Part shown: positions 1-9,455 of the stretch, one piece after another | Numbering within the stretch: position 1 is the first letter of the stretch | How the letters are laid out: every line of letters starts with the position of its first letter | Assembly: GCA_029265085.1 (NCBI GenBank) | Contig: JAJUJY010000041.1 | Span: 1 to 29,464 of the forward strand | DNA length: 29,464 nt | Source of the DNA: Chloroflexota bacterium | Lineage (GTDB): Bacteria > Chloroflexota > Anaerolineae > Anaerolineales > Anaerolineaceae | Direction of reading: 5' to 3' | Notes under the pieces: generated by a model | What the model was told of the DNA's origin: nothing | What the model saw: only the letters and a program-made list of their open reading frames with translations | Database searches by the model: none | Translations under genes and position numbers: made by a program

Positions 1-67
1 CATCTGTACCGCTAGCAGCTTTACCTCTTTGCTGTAGTGAATCATTCCTTTCTTTCCTGCCATATGA

Positions 68-113
68 AAAGCACCTCCTGCTTCTATTCTCGCATGAGGT
101 GCTTTCTTTTTCT
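68..113 (+). terminator. Rho-independent terminator
   Basis: Arms at 68-81 and 92-105 pair over 14 positions with one mismatch around a 10-base loop, followed by a T-rich tract at 107-113. It probably ends a plus-strand gene lying left of the window. The A-rich 5' flank could also serve the minus-strand gene that stops at 163. Nothing else was recognised in bases 1-162. Confidence 0.65.
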
Positions 114-162
114 GTCTTGTTTTATGGGGTCAGTTCATTTTCCAGGCCGTTTTGTATTTGGT

Positions 163-1341
163 TTAGATCAGTCCTAATTCTTTACCCACTTTTTCAAAAA
201 TGGTAATCACACGATCCAGCTGTTCATCCGTATGGGTCGCCATGTAGCTCGTTCGCAATAACTGGTATCCCTGAGGTACAGCCGGGCTGATTACAGGGTT
301 AACAAAGACGCCGTTTTCGAACAGCATTTTCCAGGCCATAAAGGTCATATTGTCATCACCAATAATAATCGGAATAATCGGCGTGACTGAGTGGCCAATA
401 TTAAACCCTAATTCCGAGTATGCTTTGCGCATCTTTTCGCCAATTTGGTTGACTCTGGCAATTCGTTCGGGCTCTTCGCGCATAATTTGCAGCGCAGTCA
501 GTGCAGCGACCGTATTTGAAGCCGGTATACTGGCGCTGAAGATCAAAGACCGGGCAGAGTGCTTAACATAATGAATTACGTCTTCATCTCCAGCCACAAA
601 GCCGCCTAACGAAGCAAATGATTTACTAAAGGTGGACATAATCAAATCCACATCTTTGGTTACACCGAAGTGCTCCGCAGTACCTCGACCACCACCTAAG
701 ACGCCCATACCATGCGCATCATCCACCATGATCCTGGCACCATATTTTTTGACAATTGGAACAATTTGATCCAGTGGCGCTAAATCACCACCCATACTGA
801 ACAAACCGTCTACAACCACCAATTTGCCGGCTTCTTCTGGCAGGCAGCTGAGCACCCGTTCTAAATGGTCCATGTCATTATGCCGGAATCGTTCAATCTT
901 GCCATATCCCAGGCGCGCACCATCCACAATACTGGCGTGATCATCTTTATCTAAAATTACAATATCACTCCGCCCAACGAGCGCACTCACTGTCCCTAAA
1001 TTCGCCTGCATGCCCGTAGAAAAGACCAATGCAGCCTCTTTCCCTACCCACTCCGCCAGTTCGTGCTCAAGCTGCTCGTGCAAAGCCAGAGTACCATTTA
1101 AAAAGCGCGACCCAGTACAACTGGAACCGTAGCGAGAAATCGCTTCGCAAGCTGCTTGTTTCACCTTGGGATGGGTGGTTAAACCGAGGTAATTATTGGA
1201 CCCACACATAATCAGGCGGTGTCCCTGAAAAACAACTTCCGTACCCTCATTCTCATTCAACGGGATAAAAAACGGATAGAGTCCCTGCTTCATTGCATCT
1301 TTTGCAGCTGTAAATTGAAAACATTTTTCAAAAATATCCAT
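163..1341 (-). CDS. PLP-dependent alpha-oxoamine synthase (KBL/BioF/SPT-type)
   Basis: This 392-residue protein is a fold-type I pyridoxal-phosphate enzyme of the alpha-oxoamine synthase family, which condenses an amino acid with an acyl-CoA or acyl-ACP and loses CO2. Visible family marks are GSNNYLGL at 47-54, His135 (expected to stack on PLP), the cofactor Asp in VDDAHGMG (Asp207, His210), the Schiff-base lysine in STFSKSF (Lys240), and Arg363 in LLRTSYMATHT. Length matches the family. Glycine C-acetyltransferase, 8-amino-7-oxononanoate synthase and serine palmitoyltransferase cannot be separated by eye; the GSRFLNGTL and SPAVPQG segments resemble bacterial serine palmitoyltransferase-like members as I remember them. 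No threonine dehydrogenase or other bio gene is adjacent. It is a single gene, divergent from the ROK kinase. Confidence 0.85.
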   Translation of the reverse strand: MDIFEKCFQFTAAKDAMKQGLYPFFIPLNENEGTEVVFQGHRLIMCGSNNYLGLTTHPKVKQAACEAISRYGSSCTGSRFLNGTLALHEQLEHELAEWVGKEAALVFSTGMQANLGTVSALVGRSDIVILDKDDHASIVDGARLGYGKIERFRHNDMDHLERVLSCLPEEAGKLVVVDGLFSMGGDLAPLDQIVPIVKKYGARIMVDDAHGMGVLGGGRGTAEHFGVTKDVDLIMSTFSKSFASLGGFVAGDEDVIHYVKHSARSLIFSASIPASNTVAALTALQIMREEPERIARVNQIGEKMRKAYSELGFNIGHSVTPIIPIIIGDDNMTFMAWKMLFENGVFVNPVISPAVPQGYQLLRTSYMATHTDEQLDRVITIFEKVGKELGLI

Positions 1342-1565
1342 GGTAATTATTCCTTATACACACGCATTGCCTCAACCAAGCAATTAATTGATTGTGGCAA
1401 CATAAAAAAAATGAAAGATTGATTGCAAAGGGAAGCTAGACGATTGCCCATTTATTGAAAAAGCCATGGTGTGGTTTGCCGGGCAAAAAAAGAAGATTGA
1501 AAAACATGTCGTGATTATACCGCGTATTTCGCTCCGGGAAAATATTTCAGCAATAATCCGCATTG

Positions 1566-1574
1566 TGTTATGAT
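1566..1574 (+). promoter_or_regulatory. Possible extended -10 promoter for ROK kinase
   Basis: TG at 1566-1567, one base, then TATGAT at 1569-1574 forms an extended -10 element. The -35 region is poor. Two copies of TTTAATTAA (1586-1594 and 1608-1616) lie downstream, 22 bases apart, and a 13-base palindrome with arms TTTGCC and GGCAAA sits at 1475-1487. The rest of 1342-1639 shows no gene. Confidence 0.35.
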
Positions 1575-1639
1575 TATAGCGAATTTTTAATTAAACCATA
1601 TCATGACTTTAATTAATGCGCACAGGGAGGAAGATCAAC

Positions 1640-2539
1640 ATGGAAATCTATGGTGGGGTCGAAGCAGGTGGAACAAAGTTTGTTTGTGCAGTGGGGACAG
1701 GACCTGACGATATTCGGGCAGAAATCCGGTTTCCAACGACAACACCAGAAGAAACCTTATCCAGAACCTGTGAATTTTTTAAGCAATATGTTGAGAAGAA
1801 CGGCCAGCCTTTATCTGGAATCGGAATCAGCAGCTTTGGCCCGGTTGATTTAGATCCCCAATCACCGCATTTTGGCAAAATCACCTCCACCCCCAAACCC
1901 GGTTGGGCAATGGCAGACATCCTTGGGAAAATTCAAAGTGAAACTGGTGTCCCAGCGATCTTGGATACTGACGTAAACGGTGCAGCCTACGGCGAAATGA
2001 TTTGGGGGGCTGCACAAGGTTTGAAAGATTTTATCTATATTACTTTTGGCACGGGCGTAGGCGGCGGGTTAATTATTAATGGCAAACCGCATCACGGGTT
2101 GGTCCACCCAGAAATGGGACATATGCGGATGCCGCATGACTTCCAACAAGACCCATTTAACGGGTATTGCCCTTATCATGGTGATTGCCTGGAAGGTATG
2201 ACAAGCGGCCCAGCCATGAAAGCTCGCTGGGGGCAGCCAGCGGAAACTCTACCGGATTATCATCCCGCCTGGGATCTTGAAGCCCATTATATAGCAACCG
2301 CGCTGCAAAACTTAATCTGTGCGCTTTCACCCCAACGTATCATTCTCGGCGGCGGAGTGATGCAGCAGCCCCAGCTCTTTCCGGCTATTCGATTAAAAGT
2401 TCAGCAGTATCTGAATAATTACGTACAATCTCCGGCAATCCTTGAGCATATCGACGATTACATTGTCCCACCTGCATTGGGTGGCCGTGCCGGCGTTTTA
2501 GGATCAATTGCTTTAGTGAAATACAATCCTTTTCAGTAA
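1640..2539 (+). CDS. ROK-family sugar kinase (fructokinase-like)
   Basis: This cytoplasmic ATP-dependent hexose kinase of the ROK family has 299 residues. The ATP phosphate loop reads GGVEAGGTKF near residues 5-14, the catalytic base is expected at Asp111 in DTDVNGAA, and FGTGVGGG follows at 136-143. A zinc site is suggested by His161 with Cys177, His180 and Cys183, the arrangement seen in YdhR/GmuE-type fructokinases. I chose ATG 1640 because GGGAGG at 1625-1630 is well spaced from it; an in-frame ATG at 1616 has no such site and adds eight unconserved residues. Fructose is the likely substrate by family resemblance; mannose or glucose is possible. The next gene begins about 60 bases downstream and may be co-transcribed. 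Confidence 0.88.
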   Translation: MEIYGGVEAGGTKFVCAVGTGPDDIRAEIRFPTTTPEETLSRTCEFFKQYVEKNGQPLSGIGISSFGPVDLDPQSPHFGKITSTPKPGWAMADILGKIQSETGVPAILDTDVNGAAYGEMIWGAAQGLKDFIYITFGTGVGGGLIINGKPHHGLVHPEMGHMRMPHDFQQDPFNGYCPYHGDCLEGMTSGPAMKARWGQPAETLPDYHPAWDLEAHYIATALQNLICALSPQRIILGGGVMQQPQLFPAIRLKVQQYLNNYVQSPAILEHIDDYIVPPALGGRAGVLGSIALVKYNPFQ

Positions 2540-2601
2540 TTTTCGACGTTCAAAATCATTATTGGTGAATCCTAACCAGAGTTTTAACTTTGACGAGTGT
2601 G

Positions 2602-3609
2602 ATGCCTATGCGTAAACCTGACTTGACCTTTTTTTGTGAACTGACTCCGCAGCCCCTTTGGGATTTATTTGCAGATCCCGTGGTCATCCCAACTTTACAA
2701 AAGATGGGAGCTGCGGTCAGCCTGGGCTTGTTGGATTTTAGTCCAGAACGGGCTGAAGTCGTGAAACTTCTCAACCAATCCGGCATTCCTGTCACAGGGT
2801 GGATGCTGCTGCCAAAGGAGCAAGGCTACTGGCTCAATTTGGATAATGCGCCACAGGCTTTTGCGCGATATACAGAATTTAAAGTATGGAGCCAACAAAA
2901 TGGTCTGGAATGGCAGGCAGTCGGACTGGATATTGAGCCGGACATAAACATGCTCCAACGGGTTGCGGAAGATCGGACCAAAATTTTACAAATTTTGAAA
3001 AAAGCCTTTTCTGATTCACAATTAAAACGCAGCAAGCAAATTTATGAAATTTTAGTTAAACGAATGCGTCAGGACGGATACCTGGTAGAGAGCTACCAGT
3101 TCCCGTTCATTATGGACGAAAGGAAAGCCCGCTCCACCCTGCTCCAGCGCACCACAGGGATCTTAGATCTACCCGTTGACCGTGAAGTATTGATGCTCTA
3201 CTCCAGCTTTACCCGCAGCCTTTATCCAGGGTTATTGTGGACCTATGGTAAAGAAGCACAAGCCATTGGTTTGGGCAGCACGGGAGGCGGTGTAGAAATG
3301 GACGGGCTGGTAGATATCAAGCCCTTATCCTGGGATGAACTCTATCGTGATGTAATCATTGCTGCCCAATGCACGCAAGACCTTTACATCTTCAGCCTGG
3401 AAGGTTGTGTTCAACAAGGGTATTTATCCAATATTGCCGAAATACCGTGGGAAGAGAAGAATTTTCAACCCATTCAAGGGGATCAACGGATTCGCGCGGC
3501 CCGATCCGCTGCGCGCGGGCTGCTTTGGCTTGGAAACCGCCCTTACCTTATATTGCTTCCTTTATTGGCTGTGCTTGGTTGGTTATTCCGCAAAAAACCA
3601 AAGAAATGA
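2602..3609 (+). CDS. Unrecognised protein with C-terminal membrane anchor
   Basis: I do not recognise this family. The protein has about 335 residues. Alternating hydrophobic strands and helices through the first 300 residues suggest an alpha/beta, possibly barrel-like, fold, with acidic segments such as GLDIEPD at about 108-114 that recall active-site strands of carbohydrate enzymes. This is only a resemblance. The C-terminus has one hydrophobic span at about 313-330 followed by a lysine-rich tail (RKKPKK), typical of a tail or stop-transfer anchor. No N-terminal signal peptide is obvious, so the main domain may face the cytoplasm. The start is uncertain: TTG 2590, GTG 2599, ATG 2602 and ATG 2608 are all in frame and none has a strong ribosome site. 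It follows the ROK kinase and shares its terminator. Confidence 0.75.
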   Translation: MPMRKPDLTFFCELTPQPLWDLFADPVVIPTLQKMGAAVSLGLLDFSPERAEVVKLLNQSGIPVTGWMLLPKEQGYWLNLDNAPQAFARYTEFKVWSQQNGLEWQAVGLDIEPDINMLQRVAEDRTKILQILKKAFSDSQLKRSKQIYEILVKRMRQDGYLVESYQFPFIMDERKARSTLLQRTTGILDLPVDREVLMLYSSFTRSLYPGLLWTYGKEAQAIGLGSTGGGVEMDGLVDIKPLSWDELYRDVIIAAQCTQDLYIFSLEGCVQQGYLSNIAEIPWEEKNFQPIQGDQRIRAARSAARGLLWLGNRPYLILLPLLAVLGWLFRKKPKK

Positions 3610-3611
3610 AC

Positions 3612-3646
3612 AAAAATACGGCAGCTAGATCGCTGCCGTATTTTTT
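3612..3646. terminator. Bidirectional Rho-independent terminator
   Basis: A perfect 14-base-pair stem (3612-3625 with 3632-3645) encloses a 6-base loop. It carries A-run and T-run flanks, so it can end transcription on both strands. It lies exactly between the convergent ends of the membrane-anchored protein (+) and rpiB (-). Confidence 0.9.
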
Positions 3647-3647
3647 A

Positions 3648-4094
3648 TTACCCTTTTTGCTCAATCGCCCGGATCTTACCAACCCTGCGTTTATGACGAT
3701 CTTCATTTGAGAAAACCGCCCCTAAAAATGAGGCAACGATTTCTTTGGCAACTTCCGGGCCAATAATCCGTGCCCCCATACATAAAACATTCATGTCGTC
3801 GTGCTCTACAGCCTGGTGAGCAGAATATGTATCATGGCAAAGACCTGCGTATACACCGTGGACTTTATTTGCGGCAATACACGCACCAACGCCTGAACCG
3901 CAAATAACAATCGCGCGGTCCGCTTCTCCATTCACCACAGCCCGGCCAGCTTTTTCAGCATAATCCGGGTAGTCAACCGATTCCATCCCAAAAGTACCCA
4001 GGTCTATCACTTCATGGTCTGCCATTTCTATAGCCTGGACGACTTCACTTTTTAATGGATACCCCGCATGATCGCAAGCAACAGCAATTCGCAT
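3648..4094 (-). CDS. rpiB: Ribose-5-phosphate isomerase B
   Basis: RpiB interconverts ribulose 5-phosphate and ribose 5-phosphate in the non-oxidative pentose-phosphate pathway. The 148 residues match the usual length of the RpiB/LacAB family. Diagnostic segments are CDHAG at 7-11, DYPDYA at 41-46, ICGSGVG at 64-70 holding the catalytic Cys65, and HDDMNVLCMG at 98-107 with the ring-opening His98. The transcript has AGGAGG just upstream of the ATG. The gene lies nine bases after tkt on the same strand, so the two pentose-phosphate enzymes are almost certainly one transcript. RpiB relatives can also act on allose 6-phosphate; the tkt neighbour favours the ribose role. Confidence 0.95.
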   Translation of the reverse strand: MRIAVACDHAGYPLKSEVVQAIEMADHEVIDLGTFGMESVDYPDYAEKAGRAVVNGEADRAIVICGSGVGACIAANKVHGVYAGLCHDTYSAHQAVEHDDMNVLCMGARIIGPEVAKEIVASFLGAVFSNEDRHKRRVGKIRAIEQKG

Positions 4095-4103
4095 GTTTTC
4101 CTC

Positions 4104-6131
4104 CTATGCGTCGTGACCATTCAAGCCCAACATCGACCGGGCTTCCTTGATCACCTGCTCAACCGTTAGCCCAAATTTCTCATAAATGGTCTGGTAAGGT
4201 GCAGAAGCACCGTAATGTTCAATACTTAAGATCCGGCCTTTGGTTCCAACCCAACGTTCCCAGCCAAGTCCAATTCCAGCTTCAATAGCTAATCGCCGTT
4301 CAATGGAGGGTGGTAAAACCTCATCACGGTATACCGCGTCCTGCTGTTGGAATAAATACCAGCTTGGGAATGAAACCAGGCGGACATTGATTCCTTCCGC
4401 AACCAGCGCAAATCCCGCTTCTACAATCAAACTAACTTCAGAACCAGAAGCCATCAAAATTACCTGTGGTTTTCCGCCACCCAGGTCTGCCAATACGTAT
4501 GCCCCTCGCTGCAAACCGCTGGCTGGAGCCATAATAGACCGATCTATGGTTGGTACAGCCTGGCGGGTGAAAATTAACGCAGTTGGGCCATCTTTGCGGG
4601 TAATCGCAGATTTCCAGGATTCAACCACCTCATTAGCGTCCGCCGGGCGAATAACGTTCATATTCGGTATCGCCCGTAGTGCAGCCAGGTGCTCAATGGG
4701 CTGATGAGTCGGGCCGTCTTCGCCAAGACCAATGCTGTCATGCGTAAATACGCTGATCGCCGGCAAGTGCGAAAGCGCGGCAACCCTTAAGGCTCCCCGC
4801 ATATAATCGGAGAACACCAGGAAGGTAGCCCCATATGGAATAAATCCTCCATGATAGGCCAGCCCATTAACCACCGCGCCCATACCGTGTTCCCGGACGC
4901 CAAAGTGGAAATTCCGTCCTTCCGGAGTGTCAGCCTGGAACGCTGGTGTACCATTTAACCAGGTATTGTTAGAGGGAGCCAAATCAGCAGAACCGCCAAA
5001 AATTTCGGGTAAACGTTCGGCCAACGCATTTAATACTTTTCCGGAAGAAGCCCGCGTTGCCAGTCCTTTGCGATCGGCAGGAAACACAGGTAATCCTTCA
5101 GCCCAATTACCAGGGAGCTCTCCCGCCATGCGCCGTTCATATTCTGCGGCCAGTTCAGGATATTCAGCGCGGTAGGCTTCAAACAAAGCCTTCCACTCCT
5201 TTTCAAGTTTATCACCCTGAGCAACAGCTTCACGGAAGAATTCCAGGGCATCCTCCGGAATAAAGAAACGAGGATCTTGCGGCCAACCCAACCTGGCTTT
5301 TGCCCCTGCCAATTCCTCTTCTCCGGCTGGCTCACCATGCGCCTTCGAAGTACCCTGACGGGTGGGTAAACCATATCCGATGATTGTCTTACAAATAATT
5401 AACGAGGGACGTGGATCTTTCTTCGCTTCCTCGATGGCTGCATCAATTGCAGCAACATCATTACCATCTTCCACCCGCAAAATTTGCCAGCCGTAAGCAG
5501 CAAATCGCCCGGCACGATCTTCTGTGAAAGCCAAATCGGTGGATCCGTCAATCGAGATATGATTATCATCATACAAATAAATTAATTTTCCCAGCTTGAG
5601 ATGACCTGCCAATGACGCAGCCTCAGCCGCAACGCCCTCCATCAAATCGCCGTCAGTGACAATGCCATAAGTGTAGTGATCGACAATGGCATATCCAGGG
5701 CGGTTATATCGGGCAGCTAAATGAGCTTCTGCAACGGCCATACCAACCCCATTTGCCAGCCCCTGTCCGAGCGGCCCGGTGGTCGTTTCTACACCAGGGG
5801 TCAGGCCAAATTCCGGATGGCCGGGTGTGCGGCTGCCCCACTGACGAAAATTTTTCAACTCTTCTAGAGGCAAATCGTACCCGGTCAAATGCAGCATCGA
5901 GTAGAGCAGCATAGAACCATGTCCTCCAGAGAGAACAAAGCGGTCTCGATTAGACCATTTGGGATTGGAAGGATTATGCCGATAATGTTTGGTCCAAATC
6001 GTGTAAGCCATCGCAGCAGTTCCCATCGGAAGCCCTGGATGTCCAGAATTGGCTTTCTGAACCCCATCGGCTGACAAAAACCGGATGGTGTTAATGGCGC
6101 GATTTTCTAAATCCGCTGAAATTTTCTTCAT
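4104..6131 (-). CDS. tkt: Transketolase
   Basis: Transketolase moves two-carbon ketol units between sugar phosphates using thiamine diphosphate and a divalent metal. The 675 residues are full length. The N-terminal pyrophosphate-binding domain shows SGHPGLPMG (29-37), SGGHGSML (68-75), the cofactor motif GDLMEG (161-166) and the metal/cofactor segment ending DDN at 188-190. The pyrimidine domain contains VREHGMG, where Glu414 is the residue that activates the cofactor aminopyrimidine. His31 and His71 correspond to catalytic histidines of the family. An AAGGAG ribosome site precedes ATG 6131. rpiB follows directly, giving a compact pentose-phosphate operon. No regulator is visible; the 250 bases upstream carry the copA terminator and presumably the promoter. 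Confidence 0.96.
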   Translation of the reverse strand: MKKISADLENRAINTIRFLSADGVQKANSGHPGLPMGTAAMAYTIWTKHYRHNPSNPKWSNRDRFVLSGGHGSMLLYSMLHLTGYDLPLEELKNFRQWGSRTPGHPEFGLTPGVETTTGPLGQGLANGVGMAVAEAHLAARYNRPGYAIVDHYTYGIVTDGDLMEGVAAEAASLAGHLKLGKLIYLYDDNHISIDGSTDLAFTEDRAGRFAAYGWQILRVEDGNDVAAIDAAIEEAKKDPRPSLIICKTIIGYGLPTRQGTSKAHGEPAGEEELAGAKARLGWPQDPRFFIPEDALEFFREAVAQGDKLEKEWKALFEAYRAEYPELAAEYERRMAGELPGNWAEGLPVFPADRKGLATRASSGKVLNALAERLPEIFGGSADLAPSNNTWLNGTPAFQADTPEGRNFHFGVREHGMGAVVNGLAYHGGFIPYGATFLVFSDYMRGALRVAALSHLPAISVFTHDSIGLGEDGPTHQPIEHLAALRAIPNMNVIRPADANEVVESWKSAITRKDGPTALIFTRQAVPTIDRSIMAPASGLQRGAYVLADLGGGKPQVILMASGSEVSLIVEAGFALVAEGINVRLVSFPSWYLFQQQDAVYRDEVLPPSIERRLAIEAGIGLGWERWVGTKGRILSIEHYGASAPYQTIYEKFGLTVEQVIKEARSMLGLNGHDA

Positions 6132-6317
6132 TGTGGAATCTCCTTACAATTGGTGCAATATAAATAATGATTTCGAACCTGGGAATAATAATAACGACCG
6201 GACATCAAACTTTGAGATTGGCTGTCCACCATACACTTAAATTTCGAAACAGGAACGGCCGGTTTGTTCAATATGGTACAAATTCTACCATCAAATGAAA
6301 AGAAAAATAATTTCCAC

Positions 6318-6364
6318 AAAAAACCGCAGGGTTTAGGCACATTTGTTCAACCCAAACCCTGCGG
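6318..6364 (-). terminator. Rho-independent terminator after copA
   Basis: Arms at 6324-6334 and 6354-6364 form an 11-base-pair GC-rich stem with a 19-base loop that can partly pair further. On the minus strand it is followed by six T residues (complement of 6318-6323). It sits just past the copA stop and ends the copper operon before tkt. Bases 6132-6317 hold no convincing gene and probably contain the tkt promoter. Confidence 0.85.
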
Positions 6365-6381
6365 TAATATGGATATTTTCA

Positions 6382-8820
6382 TTAACTGATTCGATACCGG
6401 CGCAGCCTTAAACTGTTGGTAACGACAAAGACTGAACTGAAAGCCATTGCTCCGGCAGCTAACATTGGGTTCAAGAACCCGAAAGCTGCCGCAGGAATTA
6501 AGATCACATTATAGAAGAAGGCCCAGAACAAATTTTGTTTGATGGTTCGCAAAGTCCTGCGCGATAAGACAATAGCTCTGACCACACCGCGCAAATCACC
6601 ACTAATTAACGTAACAGGAGCAGCGGCCATTGCCACATCGGTACCGGTCCCAATCGCAATGCCCACATCTGCCTGGGCCAATGCAGGCGCATCATTTACA
6701 CCATCTCCCACCATTGCAACCACATCATTTCCTTGCTGCAATTTTTTCACTTCAGATGCCTTCCCATCTGGCAGCACATCCGCAAGAATTTGATCCACGC
6801 CGACCTGAGCGCCAATGGCTTTCGCTGTTCGTTCATTATCGCCAGTAATCATGGCTACGCGCAAGCCAAGCCGGTGCAATTCCTCGATGGCTTCCTTTGA
6901 GCCATCTTTCACCGTGTCTGCGACCCCAATCACACCTCGCGCAGAGCCGTCAATTCCAACCAAGATAGCTGTCTTGGCTTCTGCCTGTAATCGCGCCACC
7001 TCTGGTTGTAAGCCATTGAGAGAGATTCCCTGGCCTTCCATGTATCGTTGACTTCCGACATACAGGCGAATTCCATCCACCTCTGCCTCAACACCCTGTC
7101 CTACCTCGGCTTTAAATCCGGTTGGGCTGCTCACTTTAATTCCGCGGTTGTTTGCTTCTGCGACAATTGCCTCACCCAATGGGTGCTCACTCACCTGTTC
7201 AACACTGGCAGCCAGACGCAGCAGCTCATTCTGTCGATCCTGGCCTATCTGCCATTCAGGATCCACCACCACATCGGTAACCGCAGGTTGTCCACGGGTA
7301 ATCGTGCCCGTTTTATCCAAAACAACTACAGATATTTTTCCGGCACGCTCAAGTGCCTCACTCGAGCGGAACAAAACTCCAAACTCAGCTCCTTTGCCAG
7401 TACCAACCATCACTGCCGTAGGTGTCGCCAACCCTAACGCACAAGGACAGGCAATCACTAACACGGCTACCATCTTAATAATTGCCCGGGTAAAACTGTC
7501 AATATCAGAATTAATGGAAATCGGAACAAAGAATAACCAGATAGCAAATGTAATTAACGCAATTACGATCACGACGGGCACAAAAATCGCCGAAACCTGG
7601 TCCGCCAATTTCTGAATCGGAGCTTTACTTCCCTGGGCTTCCTCTACCAGGCGGACGATTTGCGCCAGAGCGGTCTCTTTACCAACCTTGGTTGCCTCAA
7701 AGCGGAATGAGCCTTGTTTGTTTAAGGTCGCACCAATCACGTTGTCGCCGGGACCTTTTGAAACTGGCAGCGATTCTCCAGTAAGCATCGACTCATCGAC
7801 AGTAGATCTACCTTCAATTACTACCCCATCTACCGGGATTTTTTCCCCTGGCCGCACCAAAACAATGTCACCAGGAACAACCGCATCCGTCGGGATTTCC
7901 ATTTCCACGCTGTCCCGTATCACACGAGCCGTGCGAGCTTGTAATCCCATCAATTTTTTGATCGCCTCGCTGGTCATTCCTTTAGCCCGCGCTTCCAGGA
8001 ATTTTCCCAATCGGATTAGCGTGATAATCACAGCCGCTGTCTCAAAGTAAACATGTCCCGGAATCAACCCTAAAGTCACCGGGATGGAATAAAAGAACGC
8101 AGCAGATGACCCCATCGCAATCAGCACATCCATATTTGCTGCGCCGTTGCGCAGTGCTTTGTATCCATTCCGATAATATTGCCATCCCACATAAAACTGG
8201 ACTGGCGTGGCCAGCACAAACATCAACCAATCCATCCACCGGGAATGGGCAATCTCCATTGGGAAAAAGCCAAGATCGCGTGCCATGGAGATGATAAATA
8301 ACGGCACTGTAAAAATTAAACCGGTGATTAATAAACGTTTTTGATGAGCAATTTCAAGCCGCCTGGCTTCAGCCTCAGCATCTTGTGCATCCCCGCCTGT
8401 ATCAATCACTTGAAAACCAGCAGAACGCACAGCGGAACGTAATTCACCCTGGCTAATCATTGTTGGGATATATTCGACCCGAACGCGTTCTGAAGCGACA
8501 TTAACCTGAATAGCGCGAACACCCTCTAATTTTTCCAGGCTTTTCTGCACCCGGCGGGCATCGTTGTCATCACTCAATCCACGCACAAATAAATCCGCTG
8601 TTCCTGAAGCCACGCCATAACCAGCGCGTTCAACCCGGTTGATTAATGCATCTAATCCAACCAGTTCCGGATTAAATTCAACCGTGGCTCTTTCAGAAGA
8701 GAGATTAACAACCGCATTCTGTACGCCTTTTTCTTTTTTTAAATTTCGCTCAACTGTCGCCACACAATTTGCGCAGGTCATCCCCGTTATTGGCAGAACT
8801 ATTTGTTTTTCATTGGACAT
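6382..8820 (-). CDS. copA: Cu(I)-exporting P1B-type ATPase
   Basis: CopA pumps cuprous ions out of the cytoplasm across the inner membrane at the cost of ATP. The 812-residue chain has two N-terminal heavy-metal-associated domains (about 5-72 and 76-142), then eight expected membrane helices. Landmarks are TGES in the actuator domain (348-351), the metal-site CPC (458-460), the phosphorylated Asp502 in DKTGT, the SEHP motif with His546, and GDGVND (705-710). Tyr770-Asn771 and MxxSS at 792-796 complete the Cu(I) subtype signature. Only the first metal domain has CxxC (Cys16, Cys19); the second reads GLSDDND at 81-87 and cannot bind copper in the usual way. I chose ATG 8820 over ATG 8841 because a GGGAG site precedes it and [14 protein letters not shown] is a typical start. 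Confidence 0.95.
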   Translation of the reverse strand: MSNEKQIVLPITGMTCANCVATVERNLKKEKGVQNAVVNLSSERATVEFNPELVGLDALINRVERAGYGVASGTADLFVRGLSDDNDARRVQKSLEKLEGVRAIQVNVASERVRVEYIPTMISQGELRSAVRSAGFQVIDTGGDAQDAEAEARRLEIAHQKRLLITGLIFTVPLFIISMARDLGFFPMEIAHSRWMDWLMFVLATPVQFYVGWQYYRNGYKALRNGAANMDVLIAMGSSAAFFYSIPVTLGLIPGHVYFETAAVIITLIRLGKFLEARAKGMTSEAIKKLMGLQARTARVIRDSVEMEIPTDAVVPGDIVLVRPGEKIPVDGVVIEGRSTVDESMLTGESLPVSKGPGDNVIGATLNKQGSFRFEATKVGKETALAQIVRLVEEAQGSKAPIQKLADQVSAIFVPVVIVIALITFAIWLFFVPISINSDIDSFTRAIIKMVAVLVIACPCALGLATPTAVMVGTGKGAEFGVLFRSSEALERAGKISVVVLDKTGTITRGQPAVTDVVVDPEWQIGQDRQNELLRLAASVEQVSEHPLGEAIVAEANNRGIKVSSPTGFKAEVGQGVEAEVDGIRLYVGSQRYMEGQGISLNGLQPEVARLQAEAKTAILVGIDGSARGVIGVADTVKDGSKEAIEELHRLGLRVAMITGDNERTAKAIGAQVGVDQILADVLPDGKASEVKKLQQGNDVVAMVGDGVNDAPALAQADVGIAIGTGTDVAMAAAPVTLISGDLRGVVRAIVLSRRTLRTIKQNLFWAFFYNVILIPAAAFGFLNPMLAAGAMAFSSVFVVTNSLRLRRYRIS

Positions 8821-8870
8821 ATTTATTATCTCCCAAGGCACTTACTATCTTTGACGCGATCCAATACCGT

Positions 8871-8900
8871 TAAGAAAGGCGCTGTTTATTCCACAGCGCC
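8871..8900 (-). terminator. Intercistronic hairpin between copZ and copA
   Basis: A perfect 8-base-pair stem (8878-8885 with 8893-8900) with a 7-base loop lies in the 103-base gap after copZ. On the minus strand it is followed by a short T-rich stretch, TTTCTT. It may be a partial terminator or RNA-processing hairpin that leaves more copZ than copA message. The weak T tract means read-through is likely. Confidence 0.5.
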
Positions 8901-8923
8901 CCGTAGTTTATCTGATGTTCTTT

Positions 8924-9130
8924 TTACTTTTGAGGTGGATAATTGATTTCAACCAATAATTTTTCGATTTCTTCAGGGGTTACGGGCGCATCATAAATAA
9001 CGGTTACATCTTTCGTTTCGGCGCTGGCATCCACAGATTGAACACCTTCCAGATCACCTAATTCGGTTTTAATGGTGTGCACACAGTGCTTGCAAGAAAT
9101 AGCAGGTACATGATAGGTAACAGTAGTCAT
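8924..9130 (-). CDS. copZ: Copper chaperone CopZ
   Basis: CopZ carries Cu(I) in the cytoplasm and delivers it to CopA or to the repressor. The 68 residues form a single heavy-metal-associated domain with the copper-binding CKHC motif (Cys13, Cys16) in the first loop and the expected beta-alpha-beta-beta-alpha-beta pattern. Its loop reads PAISCKHC rather than the GMTCxxC of the CopA domain. An AAGGAG ribosome site precedes the ATG. It begins 11 bases after csoR and is clearly in the same transcript. Acidic residues dominate the second half, as in soluble chaperones. Confidence 0.92.
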   Translation of the reverse strand: MTTVTYHVPAISCKHCVHTIKTELGDLEGVQSVDASAETKDVTVIYDAPVTPEEIEKLLVEINYPPQK

Positions 9131-9141
9131 AACTCTCTCCT

Positions 9142-9411
9142 TTATACTTTCGTAGCGGTATAAAAAATATCCGAAATTTCCTTAAGCACCCGCTCTCTTT
9201 CATCTGGGTCATCACCTCTTACGGCCGTGATGAGACAGCTATTAAGATGGTTCTCAAGGATCACCGTAGTGGTTTTATTGAGTGCAGCCTGCACAGCTTG
9301 GATTTGGCGAATGATATCAATACAATAAGAATCCTCCTCCACCATGCGTTGGATTCCGCGCAAATGGCCTTCAGCAGTTTTCAATCTCGCCAAAACATCA
9401 TCGTTATGCAT
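9142..9411 (-). CDS. csoR: Copper-sensing repressor CsoR
   Basis: CsoR-family proteins are all-helical repressors that leave DNA when Cu(I) binds. The 89 residues show the family's Cys-His-Cys copper triad at Cys30, His55 and Cys59, spaced as in the Mycobacterium tuberculosis protein, and a Tyr at 29 next to the first Cys. This separates it from the related nickel (RcnR) and formaldehyde (FrmR) branches, which use different residues. It heads the csoR-copZ-copA operon, so autoregulation is expected, and a G/C-block operator lies 14-39 bases upstream of its start. A GGAG ribosome site precedes the ATG. Confidence 0.93.
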   Translation of the reverse strand: MHNDDVLARLKTAEGHLRGIQRMVEEDSYCIDIIRQIQAVQAALNKTTTVILENHLNSCLITAVRGDDPDERERVLKEISDIFYTATKV

Positions 9412-9424
9412 GTTGCCTCTCCTT

Positions 9425-9450
9425 TACCCCCTCCCCCTGGGGGGTGGGTA
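9425..9450. promoter_or_regulatory. Probable CsoR operator
   Basis: This 26-base stretch begins TACCCC and ends GGGTA, with runs of C on the left and G on the right, an imperfect inverted repeat. CsoR operators are typically such C-run/G-run elements. It overlaps the predicted transcription start of the csoR promoter, an ideal place for repression. Assignment rests on base pattern and position. Confidence 0.75.
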
Positions 9451-9455
9451 TCTAT

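Noticed and set aside
4240..4704. A 154-codon plus-strand open frame inside tkt
   Set aside because: It is antisense to a clearly conserved transketolase region; its composition is that of a codon shadow.
6128..6340. A 70-codon open frame on the minus strand between copA and tkt
   Set aside because: It spans the copA terminator and the tkt leader, has no recognisable domain, and its end overlaps the tkt start region.
7048..7615. Overlapping plus-strand open frames of 129 and 155 codons inside copA
   Set aside because: They are antisense to the conserved ATPase domains of CopA and show no family features.
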